A stretch of 64,000 nt of DNA from CAVXFL01 sp963761015 (GCA_963761015.1 CAVXFL010000019.1:124001-188000), one strand, 5' to 3'. Positions 27,073 to 39,304 are shown, counted from the first letter of the stretch. The notes: generated by a model not told the origin, from the sequence alone. Translations and numbers: made by a program.

Positions 27073-27373
27073 ATGACCCAGCCGAGCTATCCGCTCAAAT
27101 TGCCGGCCTCGATCAAGGCGACGGCGGCGCGCCTCGCCAAGGAAGACGGCGTTTCGCTCAATCAGTGGATCACCGTGGCGGTTGCGCAAAAGATCGGCGC
27201 CACCGAAACGGCCGCCGCCTTTCTGAAGCGGCGCGCGGGCGATGCCCGGCCCGAGGATCTGAAGCGGTTTCTGGCGAGGTGCCCCGGACGTCGCCCCCGA
27301 GCCAGGGAACGAAATCACCGGGCACGTTCCCGAACCGCACGTCACAGCAGCAGCACGCCGGCGAGGATCGTGA
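27073..27373 (+). CDS. HicB-like ribbon-helix-helix protein (frameshifted end)
   Basis: This small protein starts at ATG 27073 after GGGAGATGACGCG. The first ~65 residues (YPLKLPASIKATAARLAKED, then SLNQWITVAVAQKIGATETA) match the ribbon-helix-helix DNA-binding part of HicB-type antitoxins or CopG-like regulators. Around 27281 one extra T appears to shift the frame. Removing it gives APDVAPEPGNEI, the usual acidic Pro-rich end of such proteins, and a stop at 27371-27373; as written the frame runs on to 27447. No HicA or other toxin gene lies next to it, so it may be an orphan regulator. Confidence 0.6.
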
Positions 27374-28342
27374 GGACCGTCAGAGGCGCGCCGGCGCGGA
27401 AACGGTCCCAGAAGCCGATCGCCACGCCCGCCGAGCGCGCGCGCTGAACAGCGATCAGATTGGCCACCGACCCCAGGATCGTCAGGTTGCCCGCGAGCGT
27501 CGAGGCCATCGCCACCACCAGCCAGGCATGCGCCGGATCGGCCAGCCGGGCGACGAACGGTTTCAGCACCAGCACCGCCGGGACGTTGCTGACCACGTTC
27601 GACAGCACCGCCGTCATGGCGGCAAGCGGTCCGGCGCGCCCCAGGTGCCAGCGCCCCACCGCGGCGATCACGTCCGGCGTCAGCACGGCGTGCTCCAGCC
27701 CGGCGGCGACGATGAACAGGCCGGCGAACATCAGCAGCAGGGTCCAGTCGATCTGCGCGTAGACCTTCGCGGGCTTCACGGTGCGGGTGAGCAGCAGCAC
27801 CGCGCCCCGAGCCGGCCGTAGCCGATGCCCGACACGGTGCCGATGATCATGTTCTGCGGGTTGCCGGTGATGGTCGCCGTGCTGCCGGCGTTCGAGGCCA
27901 TCGCGATCGCCAGCAGATAGGGCACCAGGTTGCGCCGCAGCCGTTGCACCACATCGGCCACGAGCGGCGTCAGCACGAGGCAGATCGTGTCGTTCACCAG
28001 GAAGGCCGAGAGCAGGCCGGAGACCAGCACGATGCTGGTCAGCAGCAGCAGCGGATGCCGCGCACGCCGCACCGACCAGGCGGTCACGACGCGGAAGAAC
28101 CCGGACAGCCGCAGGTTCGCGGCGAGGATCATCATGCCGAGCGGCAGCGTGATCGTGTCGAGGTCGACCGCCCGCTGCGCCTGGTCGAGGCTCAGCACGC
28201 CGGAGGCGACCATCAGCGCCGCCCCGAGCAGCGCGGCCCCGGCGCGGTCGAGCCGCAGCACCGGCAGCTTGCCCAGGGCGACCACGAGATAGGTGACGGC
28301 GAAAATGGCCACGGCGGCCACGCGCTGATCGAGCGGAATCAT
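27342..28342 (-). CDS. ArsB/NhaD-type anion permease (one frameshift)
   Basis: This integral membrane protein of about 333 residues belongs to the ion-transporter superfamily. It starts MIPLDQRVAAVAIF and has about ten hydrophobic helices. The conserved signatures are SAFLVNDTICLVLTPLV and SNAGSTATITGNPQNMIIG in the first half, and SNVVSNVPAVLVL with AMASTLAGNLTILGSVANLI in the second. The inverted-repeat SNxxSNxP / TGNPQN elements are typical of ArsB, NhaD and SLC13-like carriers. The frame changes near 27800, the only break here that looks like a missing base (or two extra). The cargo (arsenite, citrate or Na+/H+) cannot be decided. It is unusual between ech and rpsT. Confidence 0.8.
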
Positions 28343-28587
28343 GCCGCGGCTTTGTCTCCGGCGCGGCGAGTGCAAACAAGGCCAGGGCCGGGCGGAGGGT
28401 TGCGGGCCGTTGGCCGCGTGCGCGTCGGGCGGGAATAACGGGCGAGGCGGTGTGCCGGCGGTGTAGAGTGGGGGTTGTCGGCTCTGCGCGCGCCGATGCG
28501 GTTGGCGACGCGGAAGATTGTGCAACCGCGCCGCCGCGCGCGACAGGCGAGGGGCCGCGACCTACCTGCGCGAGAATGGCCGGTTGC

Positions 28588-28617
28588 TTGACTCGCGTCG
28601 CGGCGGTTCGCTAGAAA
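28588..28617 (+). promoter_or_regulatory. Putative promoter of rpsT
   Basis: TTGACT (28588-28593) and TAGAAA (28612-28617) are separated by 18 bases, 57 bases upstream of the rpsT start. This resembles the strong housekeeping promoter pattern with a good -35 seen for alphaproteobacterial ribosomal genes. Confidence 0.55.
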
Positions 28618-28673
28618 AGCCGCCTTTACGGCATCCGCCATCCCACACAATCGAACGAGCACATTGCACGCCC

Positions 28674-28943
28674 ATGGCCAACACAGCCTCCGCCCGTAAG
28701 CGCATCCGTCAGAACGTCCGTCGCACCGAACGCAACCGGGCGCGGAAGTCGCGCGTGCGTAACTTCGTCACCAAGGTCGAGGCGGCCATCACGGGCGGCG
28801 ACAAGGCGGCGGCGGCGGAGGCACTGAAGGCCGCGCAACCGGAGATGCAGCGAGCCGCCACCAAGGGCGTGCTGCACCGCAACCGCATCGCGCGGAAACT
28901 GTCGCGACTGTCGGCACGGATCAAGGCGCTGTCCACCGGCTGA
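28674..28943 (+). CDS. rpsT: 30S ribosomal protein S20
   Basis: This 89-residue basic protein is MANTASARKRIRQNVRRTER at the start, then KSRVRNFVTKVEAAI, and a C-terminal NRIARKLSRLSARIKAL. It binds 16S rRNA in the small subunit. Length and sequence match bacterial S20 closely. Its place just ahead of dnaA is conserved in alphaproteobacteria. Confidence 0.97.
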   Translation: MANTASARKRIRQNVRRTERNRARKSRVRNFVTKVEAAITGGDKAAAAEALKAAQPEMQRAATKGVLHRNRIARKLSRLSARIKALSTG

Positions 28944-29260
28944 ACGCGTCACCGCTCTGGGGGGAGGGGACCGACAAGTGCGAGAGTTGTGGCTGACCGG
29001 CCAGGGACCCTCGGCGGTCTGACGGGCCGGCCTACATCGTTCGCCGCACCGCGGCGCTAGTGGAAAATCGTCGCAAGTAATCCCAAAAATATCGCGGGAC
29101 GCGCGTTTGTGCGCTTAAAGTATAGTCCCGGCGAATTCTTTCACATTTGTAACACGACAAAGTTTTGGGTTGCCGGAACCTTCGCCGCCGGTGTAACTGT
29201 AACGGCATCGAACGCGGCTTCCCCGTTTCCCGAGGTTACGTTTCGTAACGGGAGGCCGAC
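28944..29260. other. rpsT-dnaA intergenic region with repeated GTAAC motifs
   Basis: This 317-base gap is AT-richer from about 29070 to 29170 than its surroundings. I find no clear TTATNCACA DnaA box, so it is not shown to be oriC. The motif GTAAC recurs at 29149 and, as tandem TGTAAC, at 29192 and 29198, and again within the palindrome at 29235-29249. It presumably contains the dnaA promoter. Confidence 0.5.
29235..29249. promoter_or_regulatory. Palindrome GTTACG-TTT-CGTAAC ahead of dnaA
   Basis: A perfect 6-bp inverted repeat with a 3-base spacer ends 11 bases before the dnaA ATG and abuts its GGGAGG ribosome site. It could be an operator or an mRNA hairpin affecting dnaA translation. No known consensus is matched with certainty. 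Confidence 0.5.
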
Positions 29261-30809
29261 ATGAGCACGGTGCCTAGGCGGACCGCTCAGCCGCCGCCTT
29301 CGAGGTGGTGTCGACAGCAGCAGGCAAAAACCGGCATGGATCAGGAACTTGCGGCGTCCTCCGACGAGTTGGTGTTCGACGAAGATGATCGGATCGGCAA
29401 CGACGCGCGGTCCGTGGACTTGATCCCGCAACACGTTCTCGCCGCGCAATGGGCCCGCGTGCGCGGCAGGCTGCAAGGCGAGGTCGGCGCCGTCGAATGC
29501 CGCGCCTGGCTCATGCGGATGGACGTGGCGGGTCTGGACGGCGACGAGGTCACGCTCTGCCTGCCGACGCCGTTTCTTCGCGACCGGGTGCGCGGCCAGT
29601 ACCGACGATCGACTGACCGCGCTGTGGCGCGCCGAAAATCCCCAGGTCCGTCGCGTCGATATCCGTGTCGGCAACGGCGGAATCACCCGCGCCGGCGCGA
29701 CGGTGCACCGCGATCTCGTTACCGAACCGGCGCCCTCGCGCGTGCCGACCGCCTCCGAGGACGAGCTGACGAGCCGCGCCGAAGCCTGCGGGCTGCTCAA
29801 GCATCTCGATTTCGAAAGTTTCGTGGTCGGCAAGCCGAACGAGTTCGCGCATGCGTGCGCTCGCCGGGTCGCCGATCAGCCGGCCGGCGCCGGCTTCAAT
29901 CCGCTGTTCCTGTACGGCGGGGTCGGCCTCGGCAAGACGCACCTGATGCACGCCATTGCCTGGGAATTGCTGCGCAAGCCCGGCTCGCCTGTTTCGGTCG
30001 CGTATCTCTCGGCCGAAAAGTTCATGTACCGTTTCATCGCCGCGATCCGCAACCATTCCACGATGGAGTTCAAGGAGGAGTTGCGCGGCGTCGATGTGCT
30101 GATGATCGACGACCTGCAGTTCCTGATCGGCAAGGACAATACCCAGGAGGAATTTTTCCACACGTTCAACGCGCTGGTCGATGCCGGCCGGCAGATCGTG
30201 ATCTCGGCCGATAAATCGCCCTCGGAACTTTCGGTGATCGAGGACCGGCTGCGCACGCGGCTCAACTGCGGCATGGTCGCCGATCTGCACGCCACCACCT
30301 ACGAGCTTCGGCTGTCGATCTTGGAATCGAAGGCCGCGCGGGCTTGCGTCATCGTGCCCGCGAAGATCCTGGAGTTCCTCGCGCACAAGATCACCTCGAA
30401 CGTGCGCGAGCTGGAAGGCGCGCTGAACCGGCTGATCGCCCACGCCAATCTGTTCGGCCGCGCGATGACGCTCGAGACCGCGCACGAAGTGTTGCACGAC
30501 ATCCTGAAGGCGCACGATCGGCGCGTCACCATCGACGAGATCCAGCGCAAGGTCGCCGAGCACTGGCGCATCCGGCTGAGCGACATGGCCTCGCCCCGCC
30601 GCGCCCGCTCGGTGGCGCGGCCCAGGCAGGTGGCGATGTATCTCGCCAAGCAATTGACCACCCGCAGCCTGCCGGAGATCGGCCGCATGTTCGGCAACCG
30701 TGACCACACCACGGTCATTCACGCCGTCAACCGCGTGACCGAGCTGATGGCGCGCGACGCCATGTTTTCCGAGGACGTGGAACTGCTGCGGCGCATGCTG
30801 GAGTCCTGA
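29261..30809 (+). CDS. dnaA: Chromosomal replication initiator DnaA (one frameshift)
   Basis: This replication initiator has about 515 residues after repair. The ATG at 29261 has a strong GGGAGG site; 29336 is an alternative. Domain I carries WARVRGRLQGEVGAVECRAW. Near 29603 one extra C shifts the frame; removing it reads QYDDRLTALWRAENPQVRR. Domain III has Walker A GGVGLGKTHLMHA and Walker B VLMIDDLQFL. Domain IV has the DnaA signature helix-turn-helix LPEIGRMFGNRDHTTVIHAV. It binds DnaA boxes and melts the origin. As an essential gene it cannot really be broken, so the indel is probably a consensus error. Confidence 0.95.
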
Positions 30810-30823
30810 CGTTCCGATACCGC

Positions 30824-31210
30824 TTACACCAATTGCACCGGAGCCGGGTACCGGGCGACGAGCGCGTCCGCGGTCAACAGGGTGATCCCTTCGACAACTG
30901 ACTGCGCGATCAGCAGACGGTCGAACGGATCCCGGTGCAGCCGCGGCAGGCTGTCTATCGCCACGACATGATTGCTGGTTATCGCGATTTCGCCGTAGCC
31001 GTTGTCGAGCAAACCCCGGCGCAGAAGTCGGGCATCCACCTGGAAATCCGCTCGGCGAAGCCCGTGCTTGATGACCACTTCCCAGATGCTGGCCGGACTG
31101 AACACGAGTTCGTTATCCCGATCGTCGATCAACGCCCGTGCCTTGGCCGGCAATCTGTCCGGCTGCCCGGCCGCCCAGAGCAGCAGGTGCGTGTCCAGCA
31201 ACAGTTTCAT
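30824..31210 (-). CDS. vapC: VapC-type PIN-domain toxin
   Basis: This 128-residue PIN ribonuclease is the toxin of a type II toxin-antitoxin pair. Acidic active-site residues are in MKLLLDTHLLLW (Asp6), ASIWEVVIK (Glu), HRDPFDRLLIAQ (Asp) and LLTADALVARY (Asp). It overlaps the antitoxin gene by 4 bases. It cleaves RNA when the antitoxin is lost. The pair lies between dnaA and dnaN on the opposite strand, convergent with dnaA, 14 bases from its stop. Confidence 0.93.
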   Translation of the reverse strand: MKLLLDTHLLLWAAGQPDRLPAKARALIDDRDNELVFSPASIWEVVIKHGLRRADFQVDARLLRRGLLDNGYGEIAITSNHVVAIDSLPRLHRDPFDRLLIAQSVVEGITLLTADALVARYPAPVQLV

Positions 31211-31452
31211 TGCGCGCCGCCGAACAGCCGCTCGATCTCCGCGCTGCCCATCCGGTCGAAATCGTCGGGCACCACGATGCGACCGGCCATGAACCCAAGC
31301 CGCCGTGCTTGCCCGGGAGCCGGCGCGTCGAGCGGCGTCACCTTGACCAGCGGCTTGCCGGCCTTGGCGATGACGAACGGCTCACCCTTGGCCGCCAGCT
31401 CGACCAGCCGCGACAGATGGGTTTTTGCCTCGTGGATGTTGACCGTGCGCAT
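31207..31452 (-). CDS. Phd/YefM-type antitoxin
   Basis: This 81-residue antitoxin has the prevent-host-death N-terminal DNA-binding fold (MRTVNIHEAKTHLSRLVELA, then GEPFVIAKAGKPLVKVTPL). The C-terminus (VVPDDFDRMGSAEIERLFGG) is the expected toxin-wrapping segment. The stop overlaps the toxin start (ATGA). It probably represses its own operon at the repeat just upstream. Confidence 0.93.
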   Translation of the reverse strand: MRTVNIHEAKTHLSRLVELAAKGEPFVIAKAGKPLVKVTPLDAPAPGQARRLGFMAGRIVVPDDFDRMGSAEIERLFGGAQ

Positions 31453-31468
31453 GATGGAGCCACTCTGG

Positions 31469-31491
31469 ACTTAGTCAAATCAACTTAGTCC
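31469..31491. promoter_or_regulatory. Putative toxin-antitoxin operator
   Basis: ACTTAGTC occurs twice (31469-31476 and 31483-31490), 14 bases apart, inside GGACTTAGTC...ACTTAGTCC, which is also nearly palindromic. It lies 17 bases upstream of the antitoxin start in a locally AT-rich patch, the usual place for Phd-type autorepression. Confidence 0.6.
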
Positions 31492-31696
31492 ATTGCGCGA
31501 GGGTTGCAAGCACGCGGCAGCGAACACGCGCGGCGGCCAGTGCGCTGGCTCACAGGCGGGGAACGGCGCGGCGCGCCAACGTCATGCCGCTTTTCCGGCC
31601 GAATCCCGGTTGCTACACTGACCGACCCGACTCGGCGGCCGGTGCCGCCGGGGTGGTGCGCCGGTTCCGCCCGCTCCGATTGAGGACACCCGCCCG

Positions 31697-32828
31697 ATGA
31701 AGTTCAAGGCCGACCGCGCCGCGCTCCTGAAGGCGCTGGCCCATGTCCAGAGCGTGGTGGAGAAACGCAACACCATTCCCATCCTCGCCAACGTGCTGAT
31801 CGCCGTGCGCGAGGAGCGGCTGAAGCTGACGGCGACCGACATGGAAATCGCCATCGTCGAGGACGTGCCCGCCAGCGCGACCCGCGACGGCGCCGCCACG
31901 GCCCCCGCGGCCACGCTGTACGAGATCGTGCGCAAGCTGCCCGACGGCGCGGAGGTCGAGTTCGACTACCCGGGCGGCGAGACGCAGCTCAAGGTCCGCG
32001 CCGGGCGATTCTCCACCAGCCTCTTGGTGCTGCCGACCGAGGATTTTCCCTCGATGACCGCCGGCACCCTGCCGCACCATTTCGCCGTTCCGGCGCAGGC
32101 GCTGCGCGGGCTGATCGACCGCACGCGCTTCGCGATCTCGACGGAGGAAACGCGCTACTACCTGAACGGCATCTACCTGCACGCGGCGGAATCCGACGGC
32201 GCCAAGGTGCTGCGCGGGGTGGCGACCGACGGCCATCGCCTCGCCCGCGTCGAGGAGCCGCTGCCCCAGGGCGCCGAGGGCATGCCGGGTGTCATCATCC
32301 CGCGCAAGACGGTCACCGAACTGCGCAAGCTGCTCGAGGAGGTCAGCGGCGAGGTGGAGATCGGGCTTTCCGAGACTCGCGTCCGGTTTCAGCTCGGCGC
32401 CGTGCGAGCTGACCAGCAAGCTGATCGACGGCACCTTCCCGGAATACGAGCGGGTGATCCCGCGCGAGAACGACAAGGTGCTGAAGGTTGGGCGCAAGGA
32501 GTTTTCCGACGCGGTCGGGCGCGTGGCGGCGATTTCCACCGAGCGCTCGCGGCCGGTGAAGCTCTCGGTCGCGAAGCATCTTCTGGTGCTCTCGGCCTCC
32601 AGCCCGGAGCAGGGCACGGCGACCGAGGAGCTGGATTCCGATCTGGTGAACTACGAGGCGACCCCGCTGGAGATCGGCTTTCAGGCGCGCTACCTGAACG
32701 ACATCACCGACCAGATCCCGGCCGAGGGCCAGGTGGAACTTTGTTTCTCCGATGGCGCCGCGCCGACGGTGCTGCGCGATGCCGCCGACCCGAGCGCGCT
32801 CTATGTGCTGATGCCGATGCGGGTGTGA
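31697..32828 (+). CDS. dnaN: DNA polymerase III beta clamp (one frameshift)
   Basis: This sliding clamp has about 377 residues after repair. It starts MKFKADRAALLKALAHVQSV and contains RNTIPILANVLI, the first-domain block, TRFAISTEETRYYLNGIYLH in the second, and GTFPEYERVIP plus EIGFQARYLNDI in the third, ending in the conserved ALYVLMPMRV. About 32400 one extra base moves the frame; reading across it restores ELTSKLIDGTFPEY. Beta clamps are essential, so the break is likely an assembly error. A toxin-antitoxin pair separates it from dnaA. Confidence 0.95.
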
Positions 32829-32839
32829 TGTCGTAGCCC

Positions 32840-32921
32840 CGTCATTCCGGCCGGAGCGCAACGAAGACCCGGAATCGAGAAGCCATCGGCATGGCTGGAT
32901 TCCCGCCTCGGCGGGAATGAG
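32840..32921. repeat. Intergenic repeat between dnaN and recF
   Basis: The element starts CGTCATTCCGG and ends GGGAATGAGGG, an inverted pair, with the inner hairpin TCCCGCC-tc-GGCGGGA at 32901-32916. It is of the same general design as the 8.93-9.00 kb repeat and fills most of the dnaN-recF gap. Confidence 0.65.
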
Positions 32922-32938
32922 GGTGCGGTATCGTTCGC

Positions 32939-34097
32939 ATGCTCGCGTTACGCCTGACCCGCCTCAGCCTCAGCCAGTTCCGCAACTATGGGTCGCTGAC
33001 CTGGCGGCCGCGCGCGCGCATCGCCGCGATCTTCGGGCCCAACGGCAGCGGCAAAACCAATCTGCTCGAAGCCGTCTCGCTGCTGATGCCGGGGCGCGGA
33101 TTGCGCGGCGCGCGGCTCGCGGAACTGGCACGCCGCGGCCCCGGCGCGAGCGGCCACTGGGCGGTTGCCGGCCGCTTCAGCGGGCCGGAGGGCGAGACCG
33201 ACATCGGCACCGGGACGCCGCCCGAGGGGCCGACCGACCGGCGGGTTTTCCGCCTCGACGGCGCCGCGCCGAGGAGCCAGGCCGAGATCGCCGACCGCGT
33301 CGCCGCGGTGTGGCTCACGCCGCAAATGGACCGCATGTTCCTGGAGGGCGCCTCGGCAAGGCGGCGCTTCCTGGACCGGCTGGTCTGGGCGCTGGAACCG
33401 GGGCATCTGCGCGAAGTCGGCGGCGCATGACACCGCCGTGACCGAGCGCAACCGGCTGCTGGCGCGCGGCAGCGCCGACGCCGCCTGGCTCGGCGGGCTC
33501 GAGGACGCGATCGCCCGCCATGCCGTCGCCATCACGGCGGCGCGGCTGGGCTTGATCCGCCGCCTGAACCGGGCGCTCGCCGCCGGGGCCGCCGGCGCGT
33601 TTCCGGCCGCCCGGATGGCACTCCTCTGTCCCGTGGCCGAGCGGCTCGCGGGCGCGCCGGCGGTGGCGGTCGAGGACTGGCTGCGCGAGGCCCTGGCGGC
33701 CAGCCGCAAGCGCGACCGGGAGGCGGGATCGACCTCGCTCGGCGCGCATCGCGCGGACCTGGAACTCGCCCAAGCGGAAAGCGGGGTTTCCGCCGCGCTC
33801 GCCAGCACCGGGCAGCAGAAGGCGCTGCTCGTGGGCGTGGTGCTCGGCCATGCCGCCCTGCTGGCCGAGACGCGCGGCTTCGCGCCCCTGCTGCTGCTCG
33901 ACGAACCGGCGGTGCATCTCGATCCCGACCGCCGCGCCGCGCTGTTCGCCGCACTCGCCGAAGGGCCCGCCCAGGCCATGCTGACGGGCACCGATCGCGA
34001 TACGTTTCTGCCGCTCGGCGACGTTGCGGAGGGGCTTCGCACCGGCGGCGAGACGCTCGCGTCCGACCCGGCGTTTTTGGCCGCAACCCAGGCCTGA
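32939..34097 (+). CDS. recF: DNA replication and repair protein RecF (one frameshift)
   Basis: This SMC-like ATPase loads RecA at gaps. It begins MLALRLTRLSLSQFRNYG, with Walker A FGPNGSGKTNLLEAVS near residue 34 and QMDRMFLEGASARRRFLDRL, the RecF block. Near 33420 one extra G shifts the frame; the continuation is HDTAVTERNRLLARG. The C-terminal ABC half shows STGQQKALLVGVVLGHA and Walker B LLLLDEPAVHLDPDRR. It is about 386 residues in total, and lies in the conserved dnaN-recF-gyrB order. The break is probably artefactual. Confidence 0.93.
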
Positions 34098-34182
34098 AAC
34101 CACCCCTCGGCCCTTCGTTTTGCACCGCCGAAGTGCTATATGACAGGCATTCCTTCCGCCATTTTCTGGAGAGATTTCGCCG

Positions 34183-36615
<2,433 letters not shown>

Positions 36616-36656
36616 CCGCCTAATCACCGCGGACGTAACTTGAATAGGGTGAGAAC

Positions 36657-39067
36657 GTGGACTTTTCCAAGCTGGCAGTTCCCGCATCGAGCAAACCTCC
36701 GACAGATCCGATCAAGATCTTTGAGCGGCTTCCCCGTTTGGCAGGCGCTCCGAACGACCTGTGGCGCGGGCAGGCTGCGGCGTTAGAAGAATGGAACGGC
36801 GCACGAACAAAAAATGACGCTGTAATTGCGCTCAACACAGGAGCGGGCAAAACTCTTATCGGGCTTCTGATCGCACAAAGCTTGGTCAACGAGTGCATCA
36901 ATAATGTCATTTACGTCTGCGCCACAATAGATCCTGTACGGGCAAACAGCGGCAGAAGCCAAGAAAATCGGACTGGCGTATACTACCCGCGTAGAGCAAG
37001 TCTTTGACAACGATCTGTTCGAGAGCGGTCGCGCGTTCTGTATCACGACATATCAGGCGCTCTTCAACGGCCTTTCCAGCATACGGCTGCGGTTTCCACC
37101 GGGTGCGCTCATTTGCTGACGACGCGCACGTCGCAGAAGGCATGATGCGGGACGCGTTTACCCTGAAGATTAGCCGCAGCACTCACCCGGAGATCCTGCA
37201 AAGAGATCGTAGAACTCTTTCGCAATACTTTGCGGATTTAGGGCGTAGAGGGCCATTTAGGGATGCCACCGACGCCAGTTCCCCGCGTCCAACAATCGCG
37301 TTCGCTATGCCGAACGGCATAAGGGCTGCCGCAAGGCGGTTGGAGGAAATTCTGGACCGCCATAATGCTGATAACGATAGCGAATTAAAATATGCGTATT
37401 GCCATCTGAGAGATCACCTCACTTGGTGCACAGTCCTGTTTGGGCGCGACGGGTGTCAAATCTCGCCGCTGTTCGTGCCGAGCCTGAATCTCGATGTGTT
37501 CGATCGCCGAATTAGGCGTGTATATCTCTCAGCTACATTCAACTGTACAAGACCGATGTCGTTCGAGCCTTCGGTCGCAAGCCAGATGTCGTCATCGAGC
37601 CGCGCAACGATGCGGGAAACGGGGAGCGTCTCATATTATTTTCAAGGAATATCGCTGGCCACGCGTTTGCTGAGAACCTAATCAAGCAGATCGCGGCGGA
37701 TTGGAAAGTTCTGGTTGCGGTCCCCAACTACCCAGCCGCTCAAGCTTGGTCGAGCGTTGTTAGCCCGCCCGAAACTAACGAATTCAGCGAAAAGCTGAAC
37801 GACTTTCGCGGGCGAGACAAGGGTGCATTCCTGTTGGTTTCTCGCGTAGACGGGATTGATTTGCCCCATGACACTTGCCGCATCATGGTCCTAGATGGTG
37901 TTCCGAGCGGTGGAAATCTGCTCGAACGGTACCAATGGGAATTCCTAGGCATGGACAATCTGTTTGCGACCCGAGTTGCTAACAGAATAGCTCAATTGTT
38001 TGGACGCATTAACAGGGGTAGAAATGATTTTGGGGCGTATCTTGTCAACGGACCCAGGCTAAATGTCTGGCTCAATAGAGACCGTTTTGTCGCGCTCCTT
38101 CCGGAACTGCTCCAAAAGCAGATTTACTGGAAGGTATGTTCAGGACTCGATGAACGTTCATACAAATGAAAGGGTCTTGGAAACGATAGCCCAGGTATTG
38201 GTACGCAACCCAAGCTGGATCGATTTTTACGGCCGGTATCTATCGGAAAATAGCCTCGATCCGGACGCGACAGAACGCGTAGCCGACAACCAAGAGCGGC
38301 TCACTCAGGCCGCGCTGGCCGAGGCCAATTACATAAGAGCCTTATGGGAGGGAGATTTGCAAGTTGCGAGGCTTGCCCTGGAGGACACGATTGAAGAGAC
38401 GGGCCGCGCAGATACTCTGCTTGCTGGCTGGCACAACATTTGGCTCGCCGCATGCTATCAAGCCGAAGGTGACAGTGAGAGTGCGAGGCTAAACTATCGC
38501 CGCGCCCGTTCACGGCTCGGCGTTAACTTAGCGATTTCACTGAGCCCAGCGGCATCACCGGCGGGAATAACCGAGTTCCGCGGGGCCATTTGCACTCGCG
38601 CTCGACAGAATAGCAAACCTGACTTCGGAGGACGCATACAAGCGAGAGGTTCGGTTGCTGAAGGGCAGGTTGAACGATCTTGATGGAGCAAGCCCAAAGA
38701 GGATGGAAGAGGCGGTGCGATCGCTTGGCGAAGCCCTTGGTTTCGAGGCGAGCCGTCCTGACAACGACAAAGGTACAGGGCCAGATGTCCTTTGGGTTTT
38801 GGAGAGGCCGGCACTGGTACTTGGGGTTCGAGCTAAAGACAGACAAGAGAGATTCCGGCCGTTTACAACAAGGCGGACATCGGCCAAGCCCACAACAGCT
38901 TGCAATGGATGCGTGAGGAGATGCCATCCTCAGCTTGCTCGGGTTTAGCTTTTGTTGGCCCAGGAGGTCAATGCTCCGCTGAGGCAAACCCCTCAGCCGA
39001 AATGACTTTGACCTCTCCCGAGGAGTTGGCCAAGCTGCGGGATCAAATTTTGGCACCTTCTTGCTGA
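36657..39067 (+). CDS. SF2 helicase fused to a PD-(D/E)XK nuclease, putative phage-defence protein (frameshifted)
   Basis: Seven frame changes (about 36930, 37120, 37545, 38140, 38580, 38825 and 38863) join into one protein of about 800 residues from GTG 36657 to TGA 39067. Helicase motifs: Q-type LWRGQAAALEEW, Walker A NTGAGKT (about 59), ALIADDAHVAEGMM as DExH-like box, VYLSATFNLYKTD as motif III and RIAQLFGRINRGRNDFG as motif VI. A helical TPR-like stretch (about 530-600) follows. The C-terminus has GTGPDVLW and GFELKTDK, the D...ExK nuclease core. Base composition is lower in GC than the flanks and gyrB lies just 41 bases upstream, suggesting acquisition. It recalls single-gene helicase-nuclease defence proteins such as Hna. 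Six of the seven breaks are one extra base, so it may be intact in the cell. Confidence 0.72.
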
Positions 39068-39216
39068 CTCCGCCGCAGCCATGCCAATCGAAAGACCGGA
39101 TTTGATCCGGACGGAATTTCTCATCAGCGCTGGACGCTTGCTGGAATCGCCGCCCAGATCAAAGGCCGGCCGTTACTGTAAGTTGATAACGGCAGGCCAA
39201 TGCGCAACAGCAAGCG

Positions 39217-39245
39217 TAGCCCGGATGAGCGAAGCGCAATCCGGG
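39217..39245. repeat. TAGCCCGGATGAGCGAAGCG-type repeat
   Basis: The segment TAGCCCGGATGAGCGAAGCG followed by CAATCCGGG forms an inverted repeat (CCCGGAT / ATCCGGG). This is a widely dispersed proteobacterial intergenic repeat by recollection. It lies in the 237-base gap between the helicase-nuclease gene and the transpeptidase gene, which otherwise contains GGATTTGATCC (39109-39119) and no supported gene. Confidence 0.6.
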
Positions 39246-39304
39246 GTCTCATGCGTGCGAGCCGGCATTCCCGCGCTCCTGCGGCACTGCTGCACCCTCC
39301 CCTA

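Noticed and set aside
28944..29260. Chromosome origin (oriC) between rpsT and dnaA
   Set aside because: No convincing DnaA boxes (TTATNCACA) were found by eye, so origin function is not claimed; only regulatory motifs are reported.
39068..39304. Protein-coding genes in the gap after the helicase-nuclease gene
   Set aside because: The open frames overlap dispersed repeats and lack ribosome sites or family-like content.
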